This document shows, one piece after another, positions 48,464 through 59,072 of a stretch of 64,000 bases of DNA; the first letter of the stretch is position 1; every line of letters starts with the position of its first letter. The position numbers and the translations under genes are program-made. Under the pieces are notes generated by a model. The model was not told the origin of the DNA and ran no database searches. It saw only the letters and a list, made by a program, of their open reading frames with translations. The DNA lies in NCBI GenBank assembly GCA_963811825.1, contig CAWESS010000041.1, forward strand, positions 23,560-87,559, in the 5' to 3' direction. This DNA comes from Fodinibacter sp963811825 (GTDB lineage: Bacteria; Actinomycetota; Actinomycetes; Actinomycetales; Dermatophilaceae).

Positions 48464-49552
48464 TCAGAAGTCGACCGGGATGTCGGGGACGGCGGCCAGG
48501 GCGTCGACCCGCGGCACCCCGATGCCGAGCTTGTCCTTGATGTTCTTCTCGAGCTCGTCAGCGAGGTCGGGGTTGTCCTTGAGGAACGCACGTGCGTTCT
48601 CCTTGCCCTGCCCCAGCTGGTCGCCGTCCATCGTGTACCAGGCACCGGCCTTGCGCACGAAGCCCTGCTCGACCCCCATGTCGATGAGGCCACCCTCGCG
48701 CGAGATGCCCTGCCCGTAGATGATGTCGAACTCGGCCTGCTTGAACGGCGGGCTCACCTTGTTCTTCACGACCTTGCAGCGGGTGCGGTTGCCGACCGCG
48801 TCGGTGCCGTCCTTGAGGGTCTCGATGCGCCGCACGTCCAGGCGCACCGACGCGTAGAACTTCAGCGCCTTGCCACCCGTGGTGGTCTCGGGCGAGCCGA
48901 ACATCACGCCGATCTTCTCGCGGAGCTGGTTGATGAAGATCGCCGTCGTGCCCGTGGTGCTGAGGGCGCCGGTGATCTTGCGCAGCGCCTGCGACATGAG
49001 GCGGGCCTGGAGGCCGACGTGGCTGTCGCCCATCTCGCCCTCGATCTCGGCGCGGGGGACGAGCGCCGCGACGGAGTCGATGACGATGATGTCGAGCGCG
49101 CCGGAGCGGATGAGCATGTCGGCGATCTCGAGCGCCTGCTCCCCCGTGTCCGGCTGGGAGACGAGCAGCGCGTCGGTGTCGACACCCAGGGCCTTCGCGT
49201 ACTCGGGGTCGAGTGCGTGCTCGGCGTCGATGAAGGCCGCGATGCCGCCGGCCTTCTGGGCGTTGGCCACCGCGTGCAGGGCGACGGTGGTCTTTCCCGA
49301 GCTCTCCGGACCGTAGATCTCGACGACGCGGCCGCGGGGCAGGCCGCCGATGCCGAGCGCGACGTCCAGGGCGATGGAACCGGTCGGGATGACCTCGATC
49401 GGGGGCCGCACGTCGTCTCCGAGGCGCATGACGGCACCCTTGCCGTGCTGCTTCTCGATCTGCGCCATCACCGAGGCGAGGGCCTTGTCCTTCTCGCCAC
49501 CGTTGGCCGCAGCCACGGGGTTGGGCATCACGGGTCCGCGATTACCTGCCAT
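48464..49552 (-). CDS. recA: DNA recombinase RecA
   Basis: Recombinase of 362 residues catalysing strand exchange and LexA self-cleavage. Walker A is GPESSGKT (81-88); MAW-type block IEKQHGKGAVMRLGDD, IDAEHALDPEYAKALGVD and the L2 region FGSPETTTGGKALKFYASVRLDVRRIE are all present. ATG 49552; a second in-frame ATG at 49528 is possible. A LexA box lies 180 bp upstream. recX follows. Confidence 0.98.
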   Translation of the reverse strand: MAGNRGPVMPNPVAAANGGEKDKALASVMAQIEKQHGKGAVMRLGDDVRPPIEVIPTGSIALDVALGIGGLPRGRVVEIYGPESSGKTTVALHAVANAQKAGGIAAFIDAEHALDPEYAKALGVDTDALLVSQPDTGEQALEIADMLIRSGALDIIVIDSVAALVPRAEIEGEMGDSHVGLQARLMSQALRKITGALSTTGTTAIFINQLREKIGVMFGSPETTTGGKALKFYASVRLDVRRIETLKDGTDAVGNRTRCKVVKNKVSPPFKQAEFDIIYGQGISREGGLIDMGVEQGFVRKAGAWYTMDGDQLGQGKENARAFLKDNPDLADELEKNIKDKLGIGVPRVDALAAVPDIPVDF

Positions 49553-49731
49553 GTCACACCGTCTCTTCCTGTTCGTGCATCGAGCGCGCCCACCGGCGAC
49601 CAGCTCTCGCCATCGGTCTCGTCGCGAGGTCTGGGTCAGACGCTAGGTGGCGGTACCGACAACGGTCACGAGCTGCCGTCGAGCCTGTGGACAAGTGCCA
49701 TCGGGGACACCACCTGTGGACGACCATAGAC

Positions 49732-49743
49732 GAACACCTGTTC
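49732..49743. promoter_or_regulatory. LexA (SOS) box upstream of recA
   Basis: GAACACCTGTTC, within CGAACACCTGTTCG, fits the actinobacterial/Bacillus-type LexA consensus GAAC-N4-GTTC exactly. It is 180 bp upstream of the recA start (minus strand) and only 53 bp upstream of the divergent SulP gene, so it could affect both. Confidence 0.88.
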
Positions 49744-49795
49744 GACACCATGCATTGTCGGACGACACGCCGGGCGGGTGTGGTCGAATCAGCGC

Positions 49796-51559
49796 GTGCC
49801 CTCTGCTGAAGGCCACCACCGGCCGCTCAACGCCCGCAGACCCCCCACGGTCGCGACGACCCTCCCGGGGCTGCTCTCCCTGCGGAACTACGAGCGCGGG
49901 TGGCTGCGCGGCGACCTGCTCGCCGGGGTGACCGTCGCGGCCTACCTCATCCCCCAGGTCATGGCCTACGCCCAGATCGCCGGGCTCCCCCCGGCCGCCG
50001 GACTGCTCGCCATCGTCGCGCCCACCCTCGTCTACGCGGTCCTGGGCTCCTCCCGCCAGCTGTCCGTGGGCCCGGAGTCCACGACCGCGCTCATGACCGC
50101 CACGGCCGTCGCCGCGGTCGGCGTCAGCGGCCCCGACGCGTACGCCGCCCTGGCGGCCGCCCTCGCCGTGGTCACCGGCCTGCTGTGCGTCCTCGGCTGG
50201 GTCTTCGGCCTGGGCTTCCTCGCCGACCTCTTCTCCAAGCCCGTGCTCGTCGGTTACCTCACCGGCGTCGCCGTGCTCATGGTCGTCAGCCAGATCGACA
50301 GCCTGACCGGCATCGAGGTGGAGGGCGACTCGATGCCCGCCGAGATCTGGAGCGCCGCGACCCACCTCGCCGACGTCCACGTCCCGACCCTCGTGCTCGC
50401 CACCACCCTGCTCGTGCTCCTCCTGCTGGCCGCCCACTTCTTCCCCCGCCTGCCCAACCCCCTGATCGCCGCGCTCCTCGGGGCCGCGGCCGTGGCGGTC
50501 CTCGGGCTCGAGGAGCTCGGGGTCGCGACCGTCGGCGCCCTCCCCACAGCCATCCCCGCACTGAGCCTGCCCGACCTCTCGCCGGATGCCGTCGCCACCA
50601 TGCTCGCGCCCGCGCTCGGGGTCGCGGTGGTCGCGTACTCCGACAACGTGCTGACCGCCCGGGCCTTCGCCGAGCGATCCGGACAGCGGATCGACGCCAA
50701 CCAGGAGTTCCTGGCGCTGGGCGCCGCCAACGTCGCGGGCGGGCTGCTCTCCGGCTTCCCCGTGAGCAGCAGCGGCAGCCGCACCGCGATCGGCGCCTCG
50801 ATGGGTAGCCGCACCCAGCTGTACTCCCTCGCCACCCTGGCCACCGTCCTCGTGGCGGTGCTCGCCCTCGGCCCGGTCATCGCCGCCTTCCCCAAGGCGG
50901 CCCTGGGCGCCCTCGTCGTCTACGCCGCCATCCGGCTCGTGGACGTCGCCGAGATCCGCCGGGTCGCCCGCTTCCGCCGAAGCGAGCTCTTCCTGCTCAT
51001 CGCGACCACGCTCGGGGTGTTCGTCCTCGGCGCGCTCTACGGCATCCTGTTGGCCGTCGCGCTCTCGCTCGGCGACCTGCTGCGCCGGGTCGCCCGCCCG
51101 CACGACGGCATCCTCGGGTACGTGAGCGGCATGGCGGGGATGCACGACGTCGACGACTTCCCGGATGCCGTGCAGGTGCCGGGTCTCGTCGTCTACCGCT
51201 ACGACTCACCACTGTTCTTCGCCAACGCCGAGGACTTCCACGCCCGTGCCCTGGCCGCCGTCGACGAGGCCACGGACCCGGTCGAGTGGCTCATCATCAA
51301 CGCCGAGGCCAACGTCGAGGTCGACCTGACGAGCCTGGACGCCCTGACCCGCCTGCACCGCGAGCTCGACGCCCGAGGGATCGTCCTGGCCCTGGCCCGG
51401 GTCAAGCAGGACCTGCTCGACGACCTCGTCGCGGCTGACCTCGTCGACGCCATCGGCACCGACCGGATCTACCCGACCCTGCCGACGGCTGTCACCGCCT
51501 ACCTGGCCTGGCACGCCGACACCCACGGCACCACGCACCCGTTCGGCCCGGTTCCCTAG
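49796..51559 (+). CDS. SulP-family anion permease with STAS domain
   Basis: Transporter of about 587 residues, closer to the classical sulfate permease type than the other SulP gene here: LRNYERGWLRGDLLAGVTVAAYLIPQVMAYAQIAGLPPAAGL and LGSSRQLSVGPESTTALMTATAV are standard. About 12 helices, then a cytoplasmic STAS domain (VPGLVVYRYDSPLFFANAEDFHARALAAVD). GTG 49796 is chosen; an in-frame GTG at 49778 would add six residues. It diverges from recA and ends overlapping the D-lactate dehydrogenase gene by four bases. Confidence 0.92.
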   Translation: MPSAEGHHRPLNARRPPTVATTLPGLLSLRNYERGWLRGDLLAGVTVAAYLIPQVMAYAQIAGLPPAAGLLAIVAPTLVYAVLGSSRQLSVGPESTTALMTATAVAAVGVSGPDAYAALAAALAVVTGLLCVLGWVFGLGFLADLFSKPVLVGYLTGVAVLMVVSQIDSLTGIEVEGDSMPAEIWSAATHLADVHVPTLVLATTLLVLLLLAAHFFPRLPNPLIAALLGAAAVAVLGLEELGVATVGALPTAIPALSLPDLSPDAVATMLAPALGVAVVAYSDNVLTARAFAERSGQRIDANQEFLALGAANVAGGLLSGFPVSSSGSRTAIGASMGSRTQLYSLATLATVLVAVLALGPVIAAFPKAALGALVVYAAIRLVDVAEIRRVARFRRSELFLLIATTLGVFVLGALYGILLAVALSLGDLLRRVARPHDGILGYVSGMAGMHDVDDFPDAVQVPGLVVYRYDSPLFFANAEDFHARALAAVDEATDPVEWLIINAEANVEVDLTSLDALTRLHRELDARGIVLALARVKQDLLDDLVAADLVDAIGTDRIYPTLPTAVTAYLAWHADTHGTTHPFGPVP

Positions 51560-54409
51560 GGCGACCCGGGTCCGGGTGCCCGGGTCACCAGCTCGAGGAG
51601 CTCGAGGACGTGCTGGTACTGCTGGCCGGTGGCGCGCGTCATTCCGAGCTCGCAGGTGCGGTTGCAGGAGGCGTAGGCGTCGAAGGGCCCGGCCTGCACG
51701 ATCTGCGCGGACTGCGCCTGCGTGGCAGAGGCAGTCAGCTCCGGGTGCAGCAGCCCGCGGTCCCCCGCGAAGCCACAGCAGCCCCAGGAGTCGGGGACGA
51801 AGACCTCGTCCGCGACGGCTCGCGCCACCGTCATCAGCGCAGGGTCGAGGCCCAGCTGGGTCGACGAGCAGGTCGGGTGCAGCGCCAGCCTGTGCAGTCG
51901 CGGCTGCGTCCTCGGCAGCTCGGGAAGCAGCTCGGCCGCCACGTAGGCCACCGCGTCCACGACCCGGATGCCGGCGTACCGGGCATCCGTCTCGGCCGCG
52001 TGGGCGAGCGTGGTCACCAGTCCCTCGGTGCACGAGGCCGCGTCACTGACCACGTCCAGCTCGCCCCCACGCGTGGCCTCCCACAGGGATGCCGCCACCC
52101 GCTGCTCCATGGCCCGTGCGCCCTCGAGCATGCCCTTGGAGCGCCACGGAGTGCCACAGCACAGGCCGGGCAGGTTCCCCGGCGCCACGAGAACCACACC
52201 AGCACGTCGGCACAGCGACAGGAAGGCCCCCCGCACTCCGGGGCCGTCGTCGCTGGGGCCGAAGAGGGTTCCCACACATGCCGAGAAGTACACGGCCTCG
52301 CGCGGGCTCTCCGCCCGCTCGCTCGCCTCGAGGGCCCAGGGTGACCGTCCCTCCGGCCGCTGTCGACCGCCACCGGGCAGCTCCGGGGACCACAGCGGCA
52401 CCACCTCCTCGTCACCTGCCCTGCGCACGAGACCGTTCGGGACGAGCACCACCGGATCCGGCAGCACTCGCGCCATCGTCAGCGCCGCCGAGGCCACCCG
52501 CGTCGTGGCGCCCCAGTGCCCGGCCGCCAGGCGCCAACCACGGCTCGCCATCGGCCCCACCGCCTCTGCCCGCAGCCGCTTGGTGAGGTCACCGGTGTTG
52601 ATGTCGACGGGGCAGGCGGTCTGGCACATGCCGTCCACCGCGCAGGTCTCGACGGCGTCGTACTCGAAGTCACGCTCGAGCTCGTGCAGGAGCGCCAGGT
52701 CGCCCGCAGCGGCAGCGGTCTGCATCTCGCGGCGCAGCACGATCCGCTGCCGTGGCGTGGTGGTCAGGTCGCGGCTCGGGCACACGGGCTCGCAGTACCC
52801 GCACTCCACGCACCGGTCGACCTCCTCCTCCACCGTCGGCGTCACCTTGACGTTGCGGGTGTGGGCCTCGGGGTCGTCGCTGATGATGACCCCCGGGTTC
52901 AGCACACCGAGCGGGTCGAAGAGCGCCTTGACCTCCTTCATCACGTCGTGCAGCTCGTCGCCGTACTGCAGCCGCACGAAGGGCGCCATCATGCGACCCG
53001 TCCCGTGCTCGGCCTTGAGAGAACCCGTCGAACCCGAGGACCAGCTCCACCATCTCGTCGGTGAACGCCAACAGGCGATCCATCCGGCCGCCCTCGAGCC
53101 GCTCGTTGAGCATGAAGTGGATGTTGCCGTCCTTGGCGTGACCGAAGATGACGTTGTCCTCGTACCCGTGCCGCGCGAACAGCTCGATCAGCCGCTCGCA
53201 CGTCGGCAGCAGGGCCGGCACCGGCACCACGATGTCCTCGAGCAGGGCGGTGGTGCCCGTCGGGCGGGCACCGGCCACCGCGGCATACAGGCCCTTGCGG
53301 GTGTTCCACAGGCGCGCACGGGACGCGGGATCCGACGCGAGCGCCGCCGGCGAGCTGAGGGGAAGCCGGGTCAGCGCGGGAAGCGCGAGCCGCCCCAGCG
53401 CGTCCACCTCGTCCTTGCTCCTGGCCTGGTACTCCACGAGCAGCGCCGCGTGCTGGTCCACGTCGATGCGCTTGAGGACGTCATCGGCCCTGGGGTCGGC
53501 CTGTCCGACGCGCAACGACACCGCGTCCATGAGCTCGATCGTCGCCGGGGCGGTCTCGAGGATCGCGGTCAGGGAGCCGGTCGCGCCGGCGAGGTCGTCG
53601 AAGACGAGCAGCCCGGTCATCGCGTGCGGCAGGAGCGGCACGGTGTGCATCACCACCGACGCCACGAAGGCCAGCGTCCCCTCGCTCCCGACCACCAGGT
53701 GCGCGAGCACGTCGACCGGCCGGGTGTGGTCGAGGAAGGAGTTCAGGCCGTAGCCCATCGTGTTCTTCATCGAGAACTGCTGCTCCAGCAGGCGCACCGA
53801 CGCCGGGTTGCCCCGGACGCGGTCGCGGAGCCGGTCCAGCCCGGCATACAGCCCGGGTTCGAGCTGGCGGAGCCGTTCGTCGGCGTCCGGGGCACCGGTG
53901 TCGAGCACCGTGCCGCTGGGCAGCACGAGCACCAGCGAGTCCAGGGTGTTGTAGGTGTTGGCTGCAGTGCCACAGGCCATGCCGCTGCTGTTGTTGTTGA
54001 CGACCCCGCCGAGGGTGCACGCGATCTCGCTGGCCGGGTCCGGGCCCAGCTTGCGGCCGTGCCGCGCCAGCCGGGCGTTGACCGACCGCACGGTGGCGCC
54101 GGGCCCGACGCGCACGCGCAGGCCGTCGTCGAGGACCTCGATGCTGCGGAAGTGCCTGCGGGTGTCGACGAGGATGCCGTCCGTGCCGGCCTGTCCGGAC
54201 AGGCTGGTTCCCCCGGAGCGGAACGTCATGGGGATGCCGTGCGCGGCCGACACCGCGAACAGGCGCCCGACCTCGGCGGCGTCGACGGGCTCGGCCACGG
54301 CCTGCGGGAGCAGGGCGTAGTGCGACGCGTCGTGCATCATCTTCAGCCGGTCACTCATCCGTGAGTGGAGCCGATCAGGGTCCTCGAGTGCGGCGGCGAA
54401 GGGGTTCAC
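51556..54409 (-). CDS. FAD- and 4Fe-4S-dependent D-lactate dehydrogenase, Dld-II type (apparent frameshift)
   Basis: Large flavoprotein, 950 residues when corrected. N-terminal FAD_binding_4 domain: IPMTFRSGGTSLSGQAGTDGILVDTRRH, GPDPASEIACTLGGVVNNNSSGMACG. FAD-oxidase C domain: DNVIFGHAKDGNIHFMLNERLEGG. Then a ferredoxin-like part (CVECGYCEPVCPSRDLTTTPRQR and CAVDGMCQTACPVDINTGDLTKRLR) and two CCG domains (LCCGTPWRSKGMLEGA, GCCGFAGDRG). The frame breaks near 53025, one extra T before TCTCTCAAGG; correction restores GFDGSLKAEHGTGRMMAPF. It is the last gene of the lactate operon, overlapping lutC by 4 bp. Glycolate or 2-hydroxyglutarate are alternative substrates, but the neighbours favour D-lactate. 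Confidence 0.92.
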
Positions 54410-55062
54410 GCGTCCGCTCCCTCGACGAGCACGACGACCAGGGTCCGCGGGCCGTGGACCCCCTCCACGCGCTCGAGCTCGATGTCACTCGTGGCACTGG
54501 GGCCGCTGATCCACGTCAGTGGTCGGGCTCCGTCGGGCCCGGGCCGCAGCCTGGCCACCGACTCGGGCACGTCATGGACGACCTGGTCGGCCCGGATGAC
54601 GCACACGTGGGTGTCCGGCACGAGCGTGAGCTGGCGTCGGCCCTGGTCGGCCCCGTGGTCCAGGACGATGGTGCCGGTCGTGGCGACGCCGACTGCGGAT
54701 GCCGTGACGACGGCATCCACGTCGTCACGGGCGAGGTGCGTGGTCGCCTCGTCGTCGGACAGCACGCGGGCGACCCCCTCCGCGGCTGCCCGCCACGCCG
54801 GGTCGAGCCCGCTCGGCACGACGACGGTCCGGCATCCGTGCTCGCGCAGCGCCCCGGCGACGGCACCGGCGACACCCGACGGGTCCACCCGCACGACCTG
54901 CGCACGGTAGTCGGCGACGTTCTCGGCGAACAGCTCGAGGGTCTGTGCGACGCCGGCAGAGGTCTCCTCGACGACGGGCACGGGTCCCCGGTCCTCCGGG
55001 GTGGTGACGATGTCGGCGGTGGCTCCCCTGACTCGGGCCAGGATCTCGTCGCGTGCGCTCAT
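54406..55062 (-). CDS. lutC: Lactate utilisation protein C (LutC/LldG)
   Basis: Protein of 218 residues with the DUF162/LUD domain: SARDEILARVRGA at the start, then DAVVTASAVGVATTGTIVLDHGADQGRRQLTLVPDTHVCVIRADQVVHDVPE and TWISGPSATSDIELERVEGVHGPRTLVVVLV. It is the third subunit of the L-lactate oxidising LutABC complex. ATG 55062 overlaps the lutB stop. Confidence 0.95.
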   Translation of the reverse strand: MSARDEILARVRGATADIVTTPEDRGPVPVVEETSAGVAQTLELFAENVADYRAQVVRVDPSGVAGAVAGALREHGCRTVVVPSGLDPAWRAAAEGVARVLSDDEATTHLARDDVDAVVTASAVGVATTGTIVLDHGADQGRRQLTLVPDTHVCVIRADQVVHDVPESVARLRPGPDGARPLTWISGPSATSDIELERVEGVHGPRTLVVVLVEGADA

Positions 55063-56528
55063 CGGTGCTCCCCTCCTCGTTCGCGGGCCCACCACTGCCG
55101 GAAGGACTCGGTCGGTGGGGTGGGCAGGTCCCTGGCGTTGGTCCAGGCGCCGAGCCCGGGCACGGAGCGGATCGTCCGGGTGCCCAGGACCCGGCCGGCG
55201 GTCGTGGCCGCCTTCTGCGCCCCGGCGAGTCGCTTGGGGTCCGACAGCACCCAGGCCGCGGCCCGCATCGCGGCCGACTCGGCAGTCGGACCGGCCTCGT
55301 CGACGACCTGGCCGCGCAGCTCGACGAGCAGCTCGGGGATGTTGATCCGCACGGGGCACGCGTCGAAGCACGCACCGCACAGGCTGGAGGCGTAGGGCAG
55401 GGACTTGTCGATCGTGCTCGCGGTGCCCCGCAGCTGCGGGTTGAGCACGGCGCCGATCGGCCCCGGGTAGACCGAGCCGTAGGCGTGGCCGCCGGTGCGT
55501 TCGTAGACCGGGCAGACGTTGAGGCACGCGGAGCAGCGGATGCACCGCAGCGCCTGGCGGCCGACGCGGTCGGCGAGCACGTGGCTGCGGCCGTTGTCGA
55601 GGAGCACGACGTGCACCTCCTGGGGTCCGTCGCCCTCGTGGACGCCCGTCCACATCGTCGTGTACGGGTTCATCCGTTCACCCGTGCTCGAGCGGGGAAG
55701 CAGCTGGAGCATCGGTGCGAGGTCCTCCCACGAGGGGATGACCTTCTCGATGCCGACGACCGAGATGAGCGTCTCGGGCAGGGTCAGGCACATCCGCCCG
55801 TTGCCCTCGGACTCGACGACGACGAGGGTGCCCGTGTCGGCGACCGCGAAGTTCGCCCCTGAGACACCGACCTTCGCGCGCAGGAACTTCTCGCGCAGGT
55901 GCAGCCGGGCGGCCTCGGCGAGCCGGGCGGGGTCGTCGGTGAGGTCGTCCGGGGCCGGGCGCCCGACGGTCCCCATCTCGCGCAGGAAGATCTCGCGGAT
56001 CTCGCTGCGGTTGCGGTGGATCGCCGGGACGAGGATGTGGCTCGGGCGGTCGTGTCCGAGCTGGACGATGAGCTCGGCGAGGTCGGTCTCCCACGCGTGG
56101 ATGCCGGCAGCCTCCAGCGCCTCGTTGAGCTCGATCTCCTGGGTCACCATCGACTTGACCTTGACGACCTCGTCGACCTCCTTGGACATCACGATGTCCA
56201 GGACGATCCGGTTGGCCTCCTGTGCGTCCCGGGCCCAGTGCACCGTGGCCCCGTTCGCGGTCAGGCTCGCCTCGAGCTGCTCGAGGTAGTCGCCGAGGTG
56301 GGTCAGCGCCTCGTCCTTGGCCTCGGCTCCGGCGACCCGCAGGGCCTCCCACTCGGGGACCTCGGCGACGACCCGGGCGCGCTTGCCGCGGATCGTGGCC
56401 GTGGCGTGCCGCAGGTTCTTGCGCTGCTGCGTGTTGGCCAACGCCGCGCGGGCGGCCACCGGGAACGTCGGCATGCCGACGAAGGTCGGAGAGGTCTGCT
56501 GCAGCGGCCCGGGCGTCGTGGTGCTCAT
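55059..56528 (-). CDS. lutB: Lactate utilisation iron-sulfur protein B (LutB/LldF)
   Basis: Protein of 489 residues with a LUD domain (FLRAKVGVSGANFAVADTGTLVVVESEGNGRMCLTLPETLISVVGIEKVIPSWEDL) followed by two 4Fe-4S clusters, CIRCSACLNVCPVYERTGGHAYGSVYPGPIG and CGACFDACPVRINIPELL. It carries electrons in L-lactate oxidation. ATG 56528 overlaps the lutA stop by 4 bp (ATGA). N-terminal MSTTTPGPLQQTSPTFVGMPTFPVAARAAL is of the expected kind. Confidence 0.96.
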   Translation of the reverse strand: MSTTTPGPLQQTSPTFVGMPTFPVAARAALANTQQRKNLRHATATIRGKRARVVAEVPEWEALRVAGAEAKDEALTHLGDYLEQLEASLTANGATVHWARDAQEANRIVLDIVMSKEVDEVVKVKSMVTQEIELNEALEAAGIHAWETDLAELIVQLGHDRPSHILVPAIHRNRSEIREIFLREMGTVGRPAPDDLTDDPARLAEAARLHLREKFLRAKVGVSGANFAVADTGTLVVVESEGNGRMCLTLPETLISVVGIEKVIPSWEDLAPMLQLLPRSSTGERMNPYTTMWTGVHEGDGPQEVHVVLLDNGRSHVLADRVGRQALRCIRCSACLNVCPVYERTGGHAYGSVYPGPIGAVLNPQLRGTASTIDKSLPYASSLCGACFDACPVRINIPELLVELRGQVVDEAGPTAESAAMRAAAWVLSDPKRLAGAQKAATTAGRVLGTRTIRSVPGLGAWTNARDLPTPPTESFRQWWARERGGEHR

Positions 56529-57295
56529 GACTGGTCCTCCTCGGTGGAGGCGAGGACCTCGGCCAGGTGCATCCGGCGCACGCCGGACCGTTGCCGGCCG
56601 AGGATCCCGCCGATGTGCGCCAGGCACGAGTTGTCACCGGCGACGAGCACCTCGGCGCCGGTCTCGACGACGTGCCGCGCCTTGTCAGCGCCCATGGCGA
56701 TGGAGACGTCGGCGTTCTTCATGGCGAACGTGCCGCCGAAGCCGCAGCACTCCTCGGCGCCGGGCAGCTCGACGAGGTCGATGCCGCGCACGGCCCGCAG
56801 CAGCTGGAGCGGCCGGTCGCCGACCCGCAGCATCCGCAGCGAGTGGCACGTCGGGTGGTAGGTGACCCGGTGCGGGAAGTAGGCCCCGACATCGGTGACG
56901 CCCAGCACGTCGACGAGGAACTCCGACAGCTCGTACACCTTCGGCGAGAGGTGCTCGACCCGGCTGGCCAGCCGGTCGTCACCGACCAGCTCGACGATGC
57001 CCGGATGCTGCTCGCGCACCGAGCCGACACACGAGCCCGACGGCGCCACGACGGCGTCGTAGCCCTCGAAGACGTCGACGAACCGGCGCACGAGGGGTAC
57101 GGCCTTCGAGCCGTATCCGGTGTTGGTGAGCATCTGCCCACAGCACGTCTGCTCCATCGGGAACTCGACACGGCATCCGAGCCGCTCGAGGAGGCGGACC
57201 GTGGCCTTGGGCGTCTCGGGCCACATCGTGTCGTTGAAGCACGTCGCGAACAGGGCGACCTTGAGGTCGACCAGTGGGCGGGCCGGCGCGGTCAC
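56525..57295 (-). CDS. lutA: Lactate utilisation protein A (LutA/LldE)
   Basis: Protein of 256 residues made of two CCG domains: VALFATCFNDTMWPETPKATVRLLERLGCRVEFPMEQTCCGQMLTN and YHPTCHSLRMLRVGDRPLQLLRAVRGIDLVELPGAEECCGFGGTFAMKNADVS. These cysteine-rich domains bind Fe-S or heterodisulfide-type cofactors. GTG 57295 overlaps the lldP stop. Operon order lldP-lutA-lutB-lutC-dehydrogenase. Confidence 0.96.
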   Translation of the reverse strand: MTAPARPLVDLKVALFATCFNDTMWPETPKATVRLLERLGCRVEFPMEQTCCGQMLTNTGYGSKAVPLVRRFVDVFEGYDAVVAPSGSCVGSVREQHPGIVELVGDDRLASRVEHLSPKVYELSEFLVDVLGVTDVGAYFPHRVTYHPTCHSLRMLRVGDRPLQLLRAVRGIDLVELPGAEECCGFGGTFAMKNADVSIAMGADKARHVVETGAEVLVAGDNSCLAHIGGILGRQRSGVRRMHLAEVLASTEEDQS

Positions 57296-59034
57296 GGAAG
57301 CATCCACGCCAGGACGGTCGACTGGAGACCGACGAGGATGCACATGGCGACGATCAGACCGATGCTCCATGGCAGGACCTTACGAAGGATGTCGGACTCG
57401 CGGCCGACGAGACCCACGGCAGTCGCCGCGATCGTCAGGTTCTGCGGGCTGATCATCTTGCCGACGACCCCGCCCGAGGTGTTGGCGGCGACGAGAAGGG
57501 TCGGGTCGATGCCGGCCGTCTCCGCGGCGCTCTGCTGCAGCGTGGCGAACAGGGCGTTGGCGCTGGTGTCCGAGCCGGTGACGGCGGTGCCGATCCACCC
57601 GAGCGTCGGGCTGAGGTAGGCGAACAGGGCGCCGGTCGCCGCGATCCAGGTGCCGATCGTGATCGTCTGGCCGGAGAAGTTCATGACGTAGGCCAGGGCG
57701 AGCATCGAGGCGACGGTGAGGAAGGCGTAGCGCATCTTGTGCGCGGTGGCCCAGGCCTCGGCTCCCCATCCGGCCAGTCCGATGCCGTAGACGAAGGCGA
57801 CGATGAGGGAGCAGATGAGGAGCATGGAGCCCGGCGAGCTGAGCCAGGACAGCGTGTACGTGGTCGCCGCACTCGGGGTGCCGGCAATCGTGAGCACCTC
57901 ACCCGACAGCCCCGGCCAGGGGATCTTGATGTCGGTCGTGGCCAACCACGACTTCACGGGTGCGATGAGCTTGGCGATCCCGAAGACGACGATGACGAGC
58001 AGGTAGGGGAACAGCGCCATCGTGATGCGTGTGCGGGTCAGGCCGTCGGCGCGCTCCGCCAGCTCTTCGCCGGACACGACGTAGTCGGTGACGGGTCCGG
58101 CCCCGGCCGAGCCGCTGGACGTCCCGGGACCGCCAGCCATGGCGAACTCGCGCTCGCGCTCGGAGTGCAGGGTCTCCAGTGCCTCCGCGCGCCCCTTGGG
58201 CTGCCAGACCTTGAGGAAGAGGACGGCTGCGGCGAGACCGGCGAGGGAGGCGATGATGTCGGTGAGCTCGACGGAGATCCACGTGGCGGAGATCCACTGG
58301 AAGATCGCGAACGTCAGGCCCACGACGACGGCGATCGGCCAGGTCTGGCGCACGCCGCGTCGACCATCGGCCATGAGCACGAGCAGGAGCGGGACGAACG
58401 CCGCGAGGATCGGCGTCTGGTGCCCGACGTACGCGCCGATCTCCTGGTAGGGGATGCCGGTCAGGTTGCCCGCGGTGATGATCGGGGTGCCGACCGCGCC
58501 GAACGCGACGGGTGCCGTGTTGGCCAGGAGCACGACGGCGGCGGCGCGAAGCGGCGAGAAGCCCAGGGCCATGAGCATGACGCCGGTGATCGCGACGGGG
58601 GCGCCGAAGCCGGCGAGCGCCTCGAGGAGGCCACCGAAGCAGAAGGCGATGATGATCGCCTGGATGCGAGGGTCGTCGGAGATGAGGTGGAACGTCGCGC
58701 GCAGGTCCTCGAACCGGCCCGAGCGCACCGTCACCTGGTAGAGCAGGATCGCCGTGAAGACGATCCACATGATCGGGAAGAGGCCGAACGCGGCGCCCTG
58801 GGTCGCGGCGAGCGCGGCGAGCTTCAGCGGCATCCCGAAGAACAGGGTGGCCACCACGATGGCCACGGCGACCGAGGTGAGGCCGGCCCAGTGGGCCTTC
58901 CACCGCAGGACACCGAGCGTGAGGAACACGGTGACCAGGGGGAGCAGGGCCACGAGTGCCGAGATCGCCAGGCTGTCCGCCACCGGGGAGATGTCCGGTT
59001 GGAAGGCGGTGGGGATGAGGGGCAGAGCAGTCAT
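57292..59034 (-). CDS. lldP: L-lactate permease
   Basis: Integral membrane protein of 580 residues with about 13-14 helices, LctP family. Characteristic segments are GGLLEALAGFGAPVAITGVMLMALGFSPLRAAAVVLLANTAPVAFGAVGTPIITAG and TSANALFATLQQSAAETAGIDPTLLVAANTSGGVVGKMISPQNLTIA. It imports lactate (and often glycolate) with protons. ATG 59034; an in-frame codon at 59052 is unlikely. First gene of the operon, just downstream of the operator region. Confidence 0.96.
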   Translation of the reverse strand: MTALPLIPTAFQPDISPVADSLAISALVALLPLVTVFLTLGVLRWKAHWAGLTSVAVAIVVATLFFGMPLKLAALAATQGAAFGLFPIMWIVFTAILLYQVTVRSGRFEDLRATFHLISDDPRIQAIIIAFCFGGLLEALAGFGAPVAITGVMLMALGFSPLRAAAVVLLANTAPVAFGAVGTPIITAGNLTGIPYQEIGAYVGHQTPILAAFVPLLLVLMADGRRGVRQTWPIAVVVGLTFAIFQWISATWISVELTDIIASLAGLAAAVLFLKVWQPKGRAEALETLHSEREREFAMAGGPGTSSGSAGAGPVTDYVVSGEELAERADGLTRTRITMALFPYLLVIVVFGIAKLIAPVKSWLATTDIKIPWPGLSGEVLTIAGTPSAATTYTLSWLSSPGSMLLICSLIVAFVYGIGLAGWGAEAWATAHKMRYAFLTVASMLALAYVMNFSGQTITIGTWIAATGALFAYLSPTLGWIGTAVTGSDTSANALFATLQQSAAETAGIDPTLLVAANTSGGVVGKMISPQNLTIAATAVGLVGRESDILRKVLPWSIGLIVAMCILVGLQSTVLAWMLP

Positions 59035-59072
59035 TGGTCCTCCGAGTCGCACGTCATTGGGCTCGATCCGAA

